64,000 bases of DNA from Cyanoderma ruficeps (taxonomy: Eukaryota; Chordata; Aves; Passeriformes; Timaliidae), in contig VZDJ01007747.1 in assembly GCA_008694505.1 (NCBI GenBank), positions 29,182,574 through 29,246,573 on the forward strand, given 5' to 3'. Positions within the stretch are counted from its first letter, which is position 1. The number at the start of each line of letters is the position of its first letter. A model generated the notes under the pieces. The model had not been told where the DNA came from and searched no databases. It was given only the letters and a program-made list of their open reading frames with translations. This document shows, piece after piece, positions 1 to 30,587 of this stretch. The translations under genes and the position numbers were made by a program.

Positions 1-1353
1 TCATGTATGAATATATAATAGAAAGACTTAGCAGAAAGTACGTGAAGTTTAACACCATTAGGAAGCATCCTGCAATTAGCACAGGACCTAAATACAACTA
101 GCAAGTGGATTGTTTTGTGTCTCTGACAAAAGATATCATAATGCAAATTGCTGAATAATTATAACAAAACATACAAAATTTTTATTAGAAAAAGAAATCT
201 AAGTAATCTTCTGCAAAGAATCAGCAAAAGAACTAACAGATGGCCTGAAAGTACTAAAACCATTCTGGTACAACCAACAGAACGGTATCTTCCTTGACAG
301 AAAAAACAAATGAGATTTAATGAAATTCTTTTAGCATCCTTTTAAATTTTTTTAGCAAAGGAAAAAGAAACATTAAGAGATGGAATTTTTATGAGAGATA
401 TATAAAATGAGACATTGCTACCTTTTGTGTCTAATACTCCCTAAGCAAAACCTGCTTTAGTATCAATAGGACATGAAGCAATACACCTCTACCCATCTGC
501 CATCCAGCAGGCACCTGCTGAGTGTCTGGATACTGATCCAGGAGGGCAATTGTCTGAGTCTCACTGTAACACAGGTACAGCTTTTGGGAGGGAAAATTTG
601 CCTTCCACTGCTACAGCCATTCAAGTCTAGAATCACAGAAAAACCCATTACTCTGAATAGGAATTATAAAAGTGCAATCAATTATCCTGAACTGGAAAGA
701 CTGAGCCATCTGCTGGATCATCTCTTAGCAAGTTCCCTTTCCTCTTTTCAGTTACTTCCATCTGAAGATAACCACACGCCATTTACTTGGCTCTCTGATA
801 CATACAGTGTATCTTCTATACACATCAGTGTATAATGTGTACAGTGTTGCTCTCTATGTAACAAAAGCATAATCATGGAAGAATAAAAGTGCTCAATGTG
901 ATCCTCACTAATGTGGAGCTCTAGATCATACTACAAAAAGCACCTGAAATACCAGAAACAAAGCAAAAGAAACAGGAAGCAATAAAACTATTATAGTGAC
1001 GCTTTTCTCTGCCTTTTCATGAGGAATTCAAATAAAACTGTTCCCTTACTCCAATTTTCAGTCATCTTGACAGAGCTCCACACACCAGTCACCAAGTCTG
1101 CAATTCACATAAATCAGTTTTGAAAGAAAACCCACAGACAGGGAATTGGGAGCCCCAGTGAGCGACCTGCCTTTTATCTTATCCTCCCTTCAGTATACAC
1201 TCTCTAGCAATGCAGCAAGTGGGCAACAGTGAAAGCTGCTGGCATCAGTACCTAAAGCCAAAAAATCATCTTTTTCTGCATTGAATCCATGACATAAGAT
1301 CTCATCTCATCTGAATGCTGTATTTTACTGCATTAATGCAGTATCACACTTAC
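1..1353. other. ZCCHC4 3' region: intron 12 and unresolved last exon
   Basis: The last ZCCHC4 exon, expected to code for a Lys/Arg-rich tail, should lie here or beyond the left edge. I tested several minus-strand acceptors (near 208-222, 738-760, 1277-1283) with the required phase, and none gives a convincing basic tail. A 120-codon plus-strand open frame at 473-835 has no recognisable product. A minus-strand AATAAA lies at 181-186. Confidence 0.4.
181..186 (-). promoter_or_regulatory. candidate polyadenylation signal for ZCCHC4
   Basis: AATAAA on the minus strand. It would serve ZCCHC4 only if the final exon lies between here and 1353, which I could not show. AATAAA is common by chance in AT-rich DNA. 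Confidence 0.2.
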
Positions 1354-1498
1354 TGACAAGCTGTTCTGGCGTGGGAGAGACTGGGACAGGCAGTGCGCTT
1401 GTGACCTGCCTTGCCACAAACAAAACAGCCAACCTCAGTCTTCTCACAGCTGTGCTTCTGAAGAGTGCAGCAGTTGCAATTGTTACAGTGAAACCAAG
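1354..1498 (-). CDS. ZCCHC4: ZCCHC4 coding exon 12 (CCHC knuckle)
   Basis: Reads [18 protein letters not shown] then [20 protein letters not shown] and [10 protein letters not shown]. The CX2CX4HX4C knuckle gives the gene its name. The donor TTGTCA|GTAAGT leaves phase 2. If it is not spliced, the frame ends at once: CAG is followed by TAA at 1350-1352. Confidence 0.88.
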
Positions 1499-4400
1499 CT
1501 GCAAAATAAATGACATGATTTATGATCTCGGAGAAGCGTAAAACTAACATTCTGAAACTAAGCTTTAATTATAGGCCACATAGACAAGTTTTTAATTCTG
1601 GATTAGCTTTACAGAGATGGATGTAGTCACTTTCTGGTCCTTCATCGCATTACTAAACACACTGTGCAATAATGTGTGAATTATTTTGCCATTAGAACTT
1701 TTATCCTGTGTGTCATCTTCAAAAGAAAAATAGTGCAGAGTTTACAAAGTACTTACAAGTTCAGATTTTTGTAACAGTAACAAAAATAACTACTTCAGCT
1801 ATTTATACAGAGGTATAAATACAACTAAATTTGCGCATGAAATACAATTTTATCATGATTTCTCAAACATTTTAGTAATTGCCTACTTGTTTATGAAATT
1901 CAAAGTTTACAAAATTAGGAAACACTTATATGAAAAATGGAAATATTTCTGTTTTGCTGTGATAAATATAAATGGAATTTAGTGTGCCTTGACAAGAATT
2001 TATTACACTTCCACACACTGCAAGTACACCTAAACTAAAGAATAGCAACTTGTGTGAAATTGAGATTTTTTGTTTATTCTATGTCTTCTGAATTACCACA
2101 TTTTACTTCTTCCACAGAATATTTTCTCTTCTAGTTTGGAATCTCAGTTTCTTTGGACTAAGTACATTTAGAAAATATTATTCTGTACTTACAGGGTTTT
2201 ACACATTTTTTGCAAAGAACACAATGCTTCCACTGTCTGCCATCCTACAAAAGGCAAATAAATGATTTTGTTAATTGAACCCCTCGCTGATTCTGTCTTA
2301 AAACAGAACTAATCATGTATGGTCCCCACTGTTTACAGGGACGACTCCTCTGTAGGAAGCACTAACTCAGAAACAACAGTCCTGAGAATCTGTGAAAACC
2401 ACAGAAAATTTTGAAATTAACAAGTTCTGCAACTTCAAAGCATAAGAAAAAAATGCATGTGACAACAGAGCACAGCTGGGTAAGTTCTGGTCTAAGTAGC
2501 AAGCAGCAAACTTGTCCTGTCCTCTTTCCAACACAAAGGAATTAGGGAAAGAGAAATTAATTCCCAGTGGGTTATGGATGATGTACTGTGAAGGTAATAG
2601 TATGTCTATGAAATTGAACTGCTGTGGGTTTCCCATGGAACTTAGTATCAGAACAGGCTTTTACCAAAGCAAGTATTACAGAGGTTGTTACCTGACTACT
2701 GCTAAAACTTCCATTCAGAAAGAAGTGGAAATACTCACTTTTGATGTACATGAATTGCATATCTCACAGTGCTGGTTACCAGAACTAACGTATCGCTGAC
2801 ATACAGTACAAAATCTGGGAAAAAAAATGTACTGGTCCACTATTTGCACACAAACCAATTAATTTTATACAACCTTAGCAATCAATGTAAGAACTGCAAA
2901 ATCACTTTGTTGGACTAAAAATTATCTTTGCTGCATGAATGACCACTTAGGCAATTTACACACATCCACATAGTAAAATTCAGGTGAAATTATCAACAGT
3001 ATCAGTAGTAAATGAAACTAAATTCCTCTGTTCTTGATGCTTCTCTACAAGTTCATTTTTTTACTACAGTATTAACAGCTGATTATCAGACATGCTCTGT
3101 ACATCTCTTATAGATGTAGACAATATTTCCTATAGACAAAATAAGGAATCTCACCATTCCACACTAGAAAATTTTAATGTCTTTTTAGACATTTCAGCTT
3201 TCCTAAACACTGTTTATATAATATGCAACTCCAGAATGAGACAGAAAAATGTGCTCTTAAGCCTGGCATCCAAGTTAGGCAAGACACTACCGAACGGCAC
3301 CATCTCAAACGCCTTTGGAGACTTTATGCCCTAATTAAAAACACAGACACTCTTTTAAAAGTCACCTGAGCATTAATACACCTTACCTATATCCCTCTTC
3401 TTCAGGAAGCACAATCATACTTGGGGTAAGGTTTGTGAAAATACGGACAGGAGACTGTCTACGACCTGTCTTGCCATGTTTATACAGTGCATGATTATCA
3501 TAGTCTACCTAGAAAAACAAAACAAAAAAAAAGTATTAAACTGAATGCTAGGCACAGGCAGAGCTATTTACATATTTATTGTCTTTGTAAGTGACTTATG
3601 AAATGTTTCTGTTTATATAGAAGACTCTAACCCCAGATCAGATTACAAATTCCACATCAAGTTTTTTGTCTCATTTACTTGTGAAAACATAATGCAAACG
3701 TAGTACTAGGCTAGACTCACAATACTTCAATAATCATATTGTACTTAGTCCTTTCTGCTCATTTGCATGGGATACGTAAGATAACATTGCAGCTGTTTAC
3801 AAGAGCAACCTGCTAAAAAAGAAGGATCTATACAGTTTGGTTTGTCACTACAAGAAATGACATCTTAACCCATCTCAGAATAATTGCAAAGTTGCAATTA
3901 TCCTGCTTTTTCCAGCACTGCCTTCAGAGACTTGTCACAAAAACTCTCAGCTCTGAACACTGGCAGGAATGCAGAGTCCAGCCTAAGTATGCATTTTCCA
4001 TTTTCTTCCACAGATTTTCATTCTACAAGCCACAAATACATTGTTCAGAACATCAATGTCAAAATTCATGCAGAGTTGTTACATGAAAAAATAAACCTTT
4101 AGCATCATGAATACCCATGACTGAGCCCTCAAAACACACTGAAGCCCGCGTGCTTAAACTATGCACAGAATGGATACAATACTAAAGAAGGTGATGCCAG
4201 TTTATTGCTTAATCACTGACAAGTTCACTTAAGTAATTCCAAACATTTTCATCTTTGTAATTGTACTCTGATCCTAGCAGTTTTGGAGATGAAAGATCTT
4301 AATTTTTTAAATATAGTATATGCATTTCTTTTTCTAGGGCTGGCCACTACCCACTGACATTTCAACATCTGCAGAAAATGCAATACTCTTCATCAAGTTA

Positions 4401-7400
4401 TCTCTCACCTCTGCAACAAGCATCTGTCAGAATTAGCACAAATTCTGTTATACTGAAAGCCTGGCAGAAAAAACAAGTTCATGGATAAATGAGAGATGAG
4501 TTAAAGACACACAGCAGGAACACGATCAAGTTACCACAGATACAACCAACAGAAATACAGAATCCAGACTTCACGTGAGCAAGGCCCAGCGACAGAGAAG
4601 TGCCGCCATTGCACCTGCTTTCACTCATATTCCTCTTCACACTGCACACAACCGGTATTTAGCAGACTCACTGGGTTCAGCCATACCTGGTAATCCATCA
4701 TACTGAAGCTTGGGAAAAAGTCAAGAATGCGAGACTCAAAGAAGTATGGAAATATCCAGAACATGGGCATCTCTTTGTTGTCATCACCTAGTAATGAAAA
4801 GAATTTGATGTACAGAGGAGAAAAACATAGTACATGCAGCGTAAGAAATTTACAGTGAGCATTCCAAATACATAATAAACATGGATATGTATATCATGTT
4901 GGGCAGAAGGACTAGTTCTCTTAAGCATATTTACATGTGGAGATGTAAGTGCCATGTAACTAAACTCTTGACACAGATTGTTAAAAAATGCTACTGGTTT
5001 GATAGCTTGTTTTTCTCTATCTTTAAAGTCTATTTTAATTGCAAAGTAGATTTTTTAAAAAAAAGGGAAAAGTTTTTAAGACAGACTTTGAGGATTAGGC
5101 ATTACTGAACTAAAAATATCAGAATAAATTAGATATATGGCAGTTCATCTTTAGAAATCATAACGTGAGTGTGCTCACATTCACGTGAGTAACAAGAATC
5201 AGAGACTTATGAATAGGTACTTTTCCCTTAAAGTGATGTTACAGCACAAGCCACCCATCTGGCTGTAATACCTACCTTCTTTTTCTGTTTCCCTCCACAT
5301 TGCCATCAGTTTTTTAAAACTAGAAGCCAGTGCTTCCACTAGACCTCCAAATGGGGGATCAGTTACCATAATGACTCTTTCACCATTCTCTTCACACAAG
5401 AATTTCCTGCAAGTTTCATGTGCAGCCTGTAAGATACAGAGGTTAATTTCCAGAAATAACCAATCAAGAACTGTAAACATATTGTCTCTGGCAATAAACC
5501 GATCACTGTAGAAGTTTCAACTTTGAAGATGACCTTTCTTCCCCTCTTATGGAGGTGAATTTCCTCTTGAGTAGTATTAAAAAATAAAACAAACCCGCAA
5601 AAAACGCACCTAGATTTGAAGGACTGAAAACAAGTGCCCTGTTCAGCTAACATATAAAAACATTACTGAAAAACAAAGAATGAGACTGCCCTCTTTTCAG
5701 TAGTTCTCTTGCACTCAATTTATTAAATTTATGCTAACTAATGTTGCTTACACACTTTAATTGCTGCTTTTACTAAAATGTTCTTAATTAATTCATGATG
5801 TTTTCTGCTAGACTAGTCATGAGTTTCTTACAAAATTCTGTATCAATAACATGCACGTTTTCAGCAAAGCACTCAATAAATACTTGGCCTTACCTCTCCA
5901 CCAAAAAAATGATGATTGAACATATTGTAGTGGCAGAATTCATCCTCTGTGTAAAATTGTGAATACCTGTAAAATAAGTTTTGATAGTAGTAGAAACATA
6001 AAAATAACTTTTTGTCTATCCTAAGGGGTATTTAGAGGGAAAACAGGTCTCAAGAAAAACATCATCTTTGGGTTCTGATTACTGACAACACATACCAATA
6101 CTCAGAAATTATTAAGTATACTTACTTTTCTCATCAACTGGATGTCATTTGTGTACATGTACAGGAACAGAGATGCAGAGACAAGAAAGGGAAAACAACC
6201 ACCAATTTATCTCTTAAGGCAGTAAGAATACACATCTTTGTATATGTTCTTCAGATATATAAACATTTGTTAAAACCTACCTGAAATCAATATCTAGCAG
6301 AAGGCTTCTAACACTGAATTCTTCTTGTGATGCCTTTGACTGGATCATTTCATGAAGCCTGAAGAAAAATTGGAACAAAGAAATTTAACACACAATCACC
6401 AACTTCAGAAATGATCTTGCAAAACAAGAATGGTACTTTACTAAACATAAACCAAACAGGTAGAGAAAAGGGAGTAGTCTAAACTTGGGTGATTCCACTT
6501 GGCCTTACTCAAAGTTAAAAAACAGGTTAGTCTTAAAAGATGAGAAGTCAGTGGAGCCTACAAGATCACCTTGCCCAAAAAAAGCATAAGGTAAGAAACT
6601 CAGTGTCACTTCCATAAGTACCAAAGAGATCTGAAGTGTGTATGTGTGTTGTTTGAAGCGCTGCCAGAGTCTTCTCTGGTATCTTATAAGTTCAAAGCTA
6701 GACCCCACTAGATGTTTGCATAATCCCAACCAATTAAAGCATAGTGAACCCCTTATTATGGGATAATCATTGACTATGTAACCATTAGTAAGCTGTACAG
6801 TTTTGAGAGAGAAATATTATTTGAAGTGTAACAATTCTCATTGATGTACCTGGGTGTTCCAACAGAGAGCACTCGTCTGAATCCCAAATCTATAAGGAGA
6901 TTCAGTAGGAACTGGCAACTTCTGTCTGCAAATAAATACTGTGCATTTGTTTTTTTATTCTCCAGTGGATACAGAAGTTGACTTGGACTTTTCAGATGGG
7001 CAGCGGTGATATCACACAGGAACTGGTGATCTGAGTGTTTTTCCCATTCTGCTGGAAGTAGCAGTTGCTGGCATTCCTGGCAAAACCTCCTCTTTGATGA
7101 TGGCAACAGAACAAAATTCTTGTACCTTTGAATACAAAAGGCAATAGGGAACAAAGCTTGAAAAAAGCCTCTATCAAAGATAGGAAGGGGAGCTATGGAG
7201 GAGATTTTCTGTATTTTAGGAGTTCAGACATTTAAACAGACAAGGCAGTTTACATTGCTCTTGCAAAACTCCACGAGAATGAAGTGTTATTTAGAAAAAA
7301 AATACTCAAAGGACACTTCAAAATGCATAAAATATTGTCACCAAATATACTGGGACTCTCCATAAAATATCTGGATTACAGAGTGAAGACTCCATCAACT

Positions 7401-9504
7401 ATCAGCAAAGTCCTGTATGTATATACACAAAAATTCAGGCAATTCACTTGTTACTAAGTTACCTTTGCTTGTTTTCACAATGTTAAGCCTGACTTTTGCA
7501 GACTAAAGTCAGGAATATTTTTTTTTTTACCAGAAATTGCTACTGACCTCTTGTACGCACATTACGAGCATTAACACAGGAATGATTATCCACACCAAAA
7601 AGACCCCCAGCCCCCCCCAGTTCCTGGGTTGAAAATACCATGCTCTAGTTAAATGTTTCATGTTATTTCCTTTCCATTGCCCTACAACAGTTCTTATTTG
7701 TCCAAATTCCTATTCTCGTATTTTAAAGAATCCTGAAATGTTCTCTCTACATTCACAGTCCCTAAAACTGTATTACTACATCCGTATTGAAGAAAATATA
7801 CGTTAACTATACCTGTCCACATTCTGTCTGTGTGTAAAAGAAGGCTGATGATTTCTATTATATTCTTCACGTGCTGCAAGCCTAGTTTCTGACACCTGTA
7901 AATTTGCATATATGATAAGTTACAAAATTAACAGCTACTGCTGTGTGTTTTACATCAAATCTCAAAAAAAGGGTGCATCAAAGGTCTCATGCTTTAGCTA
8001 CTTTGCAAGGAAAAATAATCACATTTGTTGTTTCAGAACAAGTACATCTGCAGCACAGGGGGATGCTGCAAAACAACACAAGCCTCTCACTGTGAGTTTA
8101 AACTGTGCATTCTCCTATCACATATAATACTCAGAGAAAAACACAAAATATGATTATGAGGAAGACAGAAAGAGCCATCCTTTCTATTAATGTGTGCCAG
8201 CAGTTGTGTTCCCTCTGAAGAAATATGATCTGATCCCGAAAAACTGATGACAATAGAAACGCTGCCCAAGTCTTTTTTGTGAAATCATTTTAAAAGCATG
8301 ACAGCTCCTTGTTTTAATCTGCATCTGAGTCCTTACTTTTCAGTCTCCCCCACTCCTCTGAGTCTTCTACTTTGTTCCCACAAAACACACTCATGGTTTC
8401 ACAACAGTTTCAAGACATTTGGTCAAAACTTACTGAACTGTTTGCTTAAAGCAGGAGACAGTAAAACTCAACACAAGAAAAGATACCATAATACAAGTTA
8501 TATTCAAAATAAATGACAAAGAGAAATTGCTGCAGATATTCTGAGACTACTGAGCATCATGCCGAGCCCCCCCACCTCAGCATTTTGTACAAACACCTCA
8601 CTGGTGTTTGTATCCAATAGATTTTTCTCTGTTTAATTAGGGGAAACAAGGGCATCTGGGGATCAGAAGTACCCAATTTTGTTCAACATTGCATAGCATT
8701 GGCAAACTTCCTACATGTTTTGCCAACAGAATAACAAATGCCAGGTTTGCCCAAAATGTACACAGCCTTTCTTGAAAGCCATAGTTGAAACACGTTCTCC
8801 TGACAGAAATAAGTGCTCAGCTAAATATCAACTATTACATGAAGTATAGAAAATAGCACTTAAAATGAATTTCTTCCTAATATCTCATCTAAACGTATCC
8901 TCTTAACGGTTAAAGCCATCAACCCTTGTCCTTCCACTATGTACCCTTGCAAAAAGTCCCTGTCTAGATTTTTTGGAGGCCCCCTTCAGGTATTGGGAGG
9001 CTGCTGTAAGGTCTCTTCTCTCAGCCTTTCCTCATAGGAGAGGTGCTCCAGACCTCTGATCACCTCCGTAGCTCTGAGTCTTTAGCATAGCCTTAAGCAG
9101 TGCCCTCTTACCTTCTCATCTTCCCACTGAAAAAAGTTACAATCCTTTCTATCCCTACAAGCCGAACAAGCATAGAATCTTCTTCCTTCCTCATTTCCTT
9201 GGCTGGTCTTCACAAACAGAAGTGCGGGACCTAGGGACAAACGCGAGGATGCGATAACACAGAGAACACCTGTAGATCTGTTTCACTGCTCCGCTGCAAG
9301 AGCCGAGCTTCCAGAACAAGGCCTTCACAAAGGCTGCTGCAAAACATCCCGCGCCGGGAGCGCAGCGGGAGCCGAGCACAGGGACGCCCGGGAGGTGTCC
9401 CCCGGGCCCGGCTCACCGTGAGGGCAGCAGGGCGCACCGGGTCCCGTCCCGAGCAGGGCGAGCGCTGAGGGCCCCGGCCGCTCCGGGCCCGCCGCCGCCG
9501 CCAT
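1354..9504 (-). CDS. ZCCHC4: ZCCHC4, rRNA N6-adenosine methyltransferase (12 coding exons, 3' end missing)
   Basis: ZCCHC4 transfers a methyl group from S-adenosylmethionine to one adenosine of 28S rRNA (family knowledge) and acts in the nucleolus. I joined twelve minus-strand exons: 9417-9504, 9112-9230, 7813-7895, 6850-7125, 6281-6358, 5894-5966, 5276-5426, 4687-4787, 3387-3508, 2739-2814, 2193-2244 and 1354-1498. All junctions are GT-AG and phases agree, giving 454 codons plus two bases. Visible domains: an N-terminal GRF-type zinc finger (CCPHG near residues 26-30, then [12 protein letters not shown] and FFQWEDE), a Rossmann-like methyltransferase core with the catalytic DPPF motif at residues 262-265, Cys/His-rich zinc-binding segments at about 366-424, and a CCHC knuckle [14 protein letters not shown] at 431-444. 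The human protein is about 513 residues from memory, so a basic C-terminal tail is missing. The last coding exon lies left of 1354 or outside the window. The start ATG lies in a CpG island. Confidence 0.95.
2193..2244 (-). CDS. ZCCHC4: ZCCHC4 coding exon 11 (zinc-binding)
   Basis: A 52-nt exon reading [17 protein letters not shown], ending in phase 1 at donor GTAAGT. Continues the Cys/His-rich segment. Confidence 0.9.
2739..2814 (-). CDS. ZCCHC4: ZCCHC4 coding exon 10 (zinc-binding)
   Basis: Reads [20 protein letters not shown] then SCTSK, ending in phase 0. The Cys pairs begin the C-terminal zinc-binding segment. Confidence 0.92.
3387..3508 (-). CDS. ZCCHC4: ZCCHC4 coding exon 9
   Basis: Reads [20 protein letters not shown] then [20 protein letters not shown], ending in phase 2. 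Completes the methyltransferase core. Confidence 0.93.
4687..4787 (-). CDS. ZCCHC4: ZCCHC4 coding exon 8
   Basis: Reads [20 protein letters not shown] then [13 protein letters not shown], ending in phase 0. FWIFPYFFE is the conserved strand following the catalytic loop. Confidence 0.94.
5276..5426 (-). CDS. ZCCHC4: ZCCHC4 coding exon 7 (catalytic DPPF)
   Basis: Reads [20 protein letters not shown] then [20 protein letters not shown] and [10 protein letters not shown], ending in phase 1. The DPPF motif (bases 5349-5360) is the N6-adenine methyltransferase signature that binds the target base. Donor choice AAG|GTAGGT is fixed by the phase of exon 8. Confidence 0.95.
5894..5966 (-). CDS. ZCCHC4: ZCCHC4 coding exon 6
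   Basis: Reads [20 protein letters not shown] then FGGE, ending in phase 0. [11 protein letters not shown] is highly conserved in the family. Confidence 0.93.
6281..6358 (-). CDS. ZCCHC4: ZCCHC4 coding exon 5
   Basis: Reads [20 protein letters not shown] then LDIDF; phase 2 at both ends. LLLDIDFR is a conserved strand of the methyltransferase core. Confidence 0.93.
6850..7125 (-). CDS. ZCCHC4: ZCCHC4 coding exon 4
   Basis: The longest ZCCHC4 exon, 276 nt. It includes [16 protein letters not shown] and [20 protein letters not shown], then [19 protein letters not shown] and VGTP, the start of the SAM-binding Rossmann fold. Ends in phase 2 at donor GTACAT. Confidence 0.95.
7813..7895 (-). CDS. 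ZCCHC4: ZCCHC4 coding exon 3
   Basis: Reads [20 protein letters not shown] then THRQNVD, ending in phase 2. The RLAARE segment matches the family. Too short to stand out as an open frame alone; placed by phase and homology. Confidence 0.9.
8120..8330. other. ZCCHC4 intron 2 unique sequence
   Basis: AT-rich intron DNA between exon 3 and the CR1 fragment. Nothing beyond the short inverted repeat at 8588 is recognisable in the 0.9 kb around it. Confidence 0.5.
8588..8612. repeat. perfect 10-bp inverted repeat, 5-nt loop
   Basis: Arms TACAAACACC and GGTGTTTGTA are exact reverse complements around the loop TCACT. Lies in ZCCHC4 intron 2; function unknown. Confidence 0.7.
8866..9085 (-). mobile_element. 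CR1 LINE 3'-region fragment
   Basis: On the plus strand it reads TTTCTTCCTAATATCTCATC, then CCCTTGTCCTTCCACTATG, and CCTCATAGGAGAGGTGCTCC, hallmarks of the CR1 3' region in antisense. Diverged and truncated at both ends. It lies in ZCCHC4 intron 2 and ends about 26 bp from the exon 2 donor at 9111. Confidence 0.85.
9112..9230 (-). CDS. ZCCHC4: ZCCHC4 coding exon 2 (GRF zinc finger)
   Basis: Acceptor CCTAG, then the codons complete G and read [18 protein letters not shown] and [20 protein letters not shown], ending K in phase 0 at donor GTAAGA. The spacing of Cys residues and the FFQW motif match the GRF zinc finger of this family. Confidence 0.93.
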
Positions 9505-9640
9505 GGCACCGCCTCCTTCCCGACGGGCCCCGCGCCGAGGGGGCGGACGGCGCTCCCCAGCGGAACGGCGGCCCGCCCCAGCGCAGCGCCCGGCCCTTCC
9601 CACAGGGACAGGCCCTTCCCACAGAAACAATAGTCCCCAG
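9230..9640 (-). promoter_or_regulatory. ZCCHC4 CpG-island promoter region
   Basis: A GC-rich, CpG-dense block over the first ATG (9504) and exon 1, sharply bounded by AT-rich DNA on both sides. No TATA box is evident. Boundaries are approximate and the transcription start is not determined. The long open frames here (9231-9783 minus, 9503-9685 plus) are largely products of GC richness. Confidence 0.75.
9417..9504 (-). CDS. ZCCHC4: ZCCHC4 coding exon 1
   Basis: Starts at ATG (9504) and reads [19 protein letters not shown] then [10 protein letters not shown], ending in phase 1 at donor GTGAGC. The CCPH residues begin the GRF zinc finger that exon 2 completes. This frame is open 93 codons further upstream, but only this ATG sits at the expected distance from the zinc finger. 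Confidence 0.88.
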
Positions 9641-11050
9641 TTTTTAGTAACTGCTCGCATAGAAACAACCATGGCAAGGTTATAAAGGCATTTCCCTCCC
9701 TTTTGAACTGCACTGTACCGTGTTTTACATTTAAGGCTTAAACACTGAAGCTGCTGACACACTACATTAATATTTACATCCACTCAAAATTATATAAAAT
9801 ACAAGCATTTTATTATTTCTGAGTTCAACAATATTGCTTAGAATTACAAAATACAGCAATGTCTGAAATACTGAAGGTTTCATAAAAGCAGCATTTTTTC
9901 TCCCCTTCCCAGTCTTAAATGTCCAGAAAATTATTAAAATAAAAATATTTACCACATTACATAAGTCACAGACCTAGAAACATGACTGTCAAGTCTTAAA
10001 CCAGGTAACTTAAAACTAAATGCAAATGACAATTGGCAGGTGAGCACAACATTATTCAGGGCACAAAAATAATTCTCTGTGCTGTAGGTATAGGTATTCC
10101 AGGTTTTTTTTTCCAGTCAAAAAACCCCAAACAAACTGTGTTTAGCTAGAAATCTAGAAGGCAGACTGGCTTTGTGATGAACACATTAGTGCCTCTCTCA
10201 TTAGCAGAGGAACCACTCTGGTGACAAGTGACAACACATTTTTACACGAATGGCAAAACAAACCTGTAACAACATGGTGCAATTCCTTCATCATGATGCA
10301 TCTCCAAAGAAATATCACAGATTTCCATATATGTGCTTAAATATACAAGTGCTAAACACTACAGTGAAATTTCAACCTCTGAAACATACACTGAGTGAAT
10401 TTTGCCACAGCAGAAACTGTGTACTTACTTGGGTTGAATTTTGCTGTAATTCAACTATTTAACTACTTTTGGTCCTCACGTGCAAAAAAGCATACTTGGA
10501 GCATTTTCCCCCCTCTCCCTTTCTTTATTTTTCAAGGGCAGATTTTTTTTTTTTAAGTGCATGACTTTTCAAGTAACTAGTCTACAAAAATCTATAACCA
10601 GTTTAAAATACCAGAGGAAATTCCAAGGAAAAGCATTTTCACAATCAAAGATTACATTCTGAACTTCTTTTTAAAGGCCATATAAAAAGAAATTGATAGT
10701 GTATGGATTCTCACACTTATATTAAACAAAAAAATCCTATTGTATTCAAAATTAGTTTCTCAGCGTATGCAAACTGTCTTCCCTTATTCAGAATACATTA
10801 ATTTAACCTATAAAAATACAGTATGGACAAATTATTTTCATTCCCTGACATAAGAATTCACAATTTGACACAAAAATTGTAAACTTTTATTACATTCAAA
10901 ATACATTTCTTAAGCCTTTAGAATTTAAGTTCTGAGGTGTCAGCAGTCAGAGCTCTTGGTATACAGCAGAAGTACATTATTGCAGAGCCTTTACACAGAA
11001 GTAGCTTTCTAAAGTTCAGAGAAACTTACTCTTCCCATGTATTTTTGTTG
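9640..11050 (-). other. PI4K2B 3' UTR and spacer to ZCCHC4
   Basis: About 1.4 kb of AT-rich DNA between the PI4K2B stop (11051) and the ZCCHC4 promoter. Minus-strand AATAAA motifs lie at 10886-10891, 10524-10529 and 9809-9814. The first would give a 3' UTR of about 180 nt, the last about 1.25 kb. No convincing coding region is seen. Confidence 0.6.
10886..10891 (-). promoter_or_regulatory. PI4K2B: candidate proximal polyadenylation signal of PI4K2B
   Basis: AATAAA on the minus strand 160 nt past the stop codon. Further copies at 10524-10529 and 9809-9814 may give longer 3' ends. Which is used cannot be told from sequence. Confidence 0.4.

Positions 11051-30587
<19,537 letters not shown>

Noticed and set aside
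728..770. Lys/Arg-rich minus-strand reading as the missing ZCCHC4 last exon
   Set aside because: The only nearby acceptor puts the required phase into a stop after three codons; the basic frame would need phase 0.
473..835. Plus-strand open frame of 120 codons near the left edge
   Set aside because: No recognisable domain, weak start, and it lies in the ZCCHC4 3' region. No splice or promoter support.
9231..9783. Long minus-strand open frames (160 and 152 codons) at ZCCHC4 exon 1
   Set aside because: Only residues from the ATG at 9504 to the donor at 9417 are ZCCHC4; the rest is 5' UTR, intron or the wrong frame.
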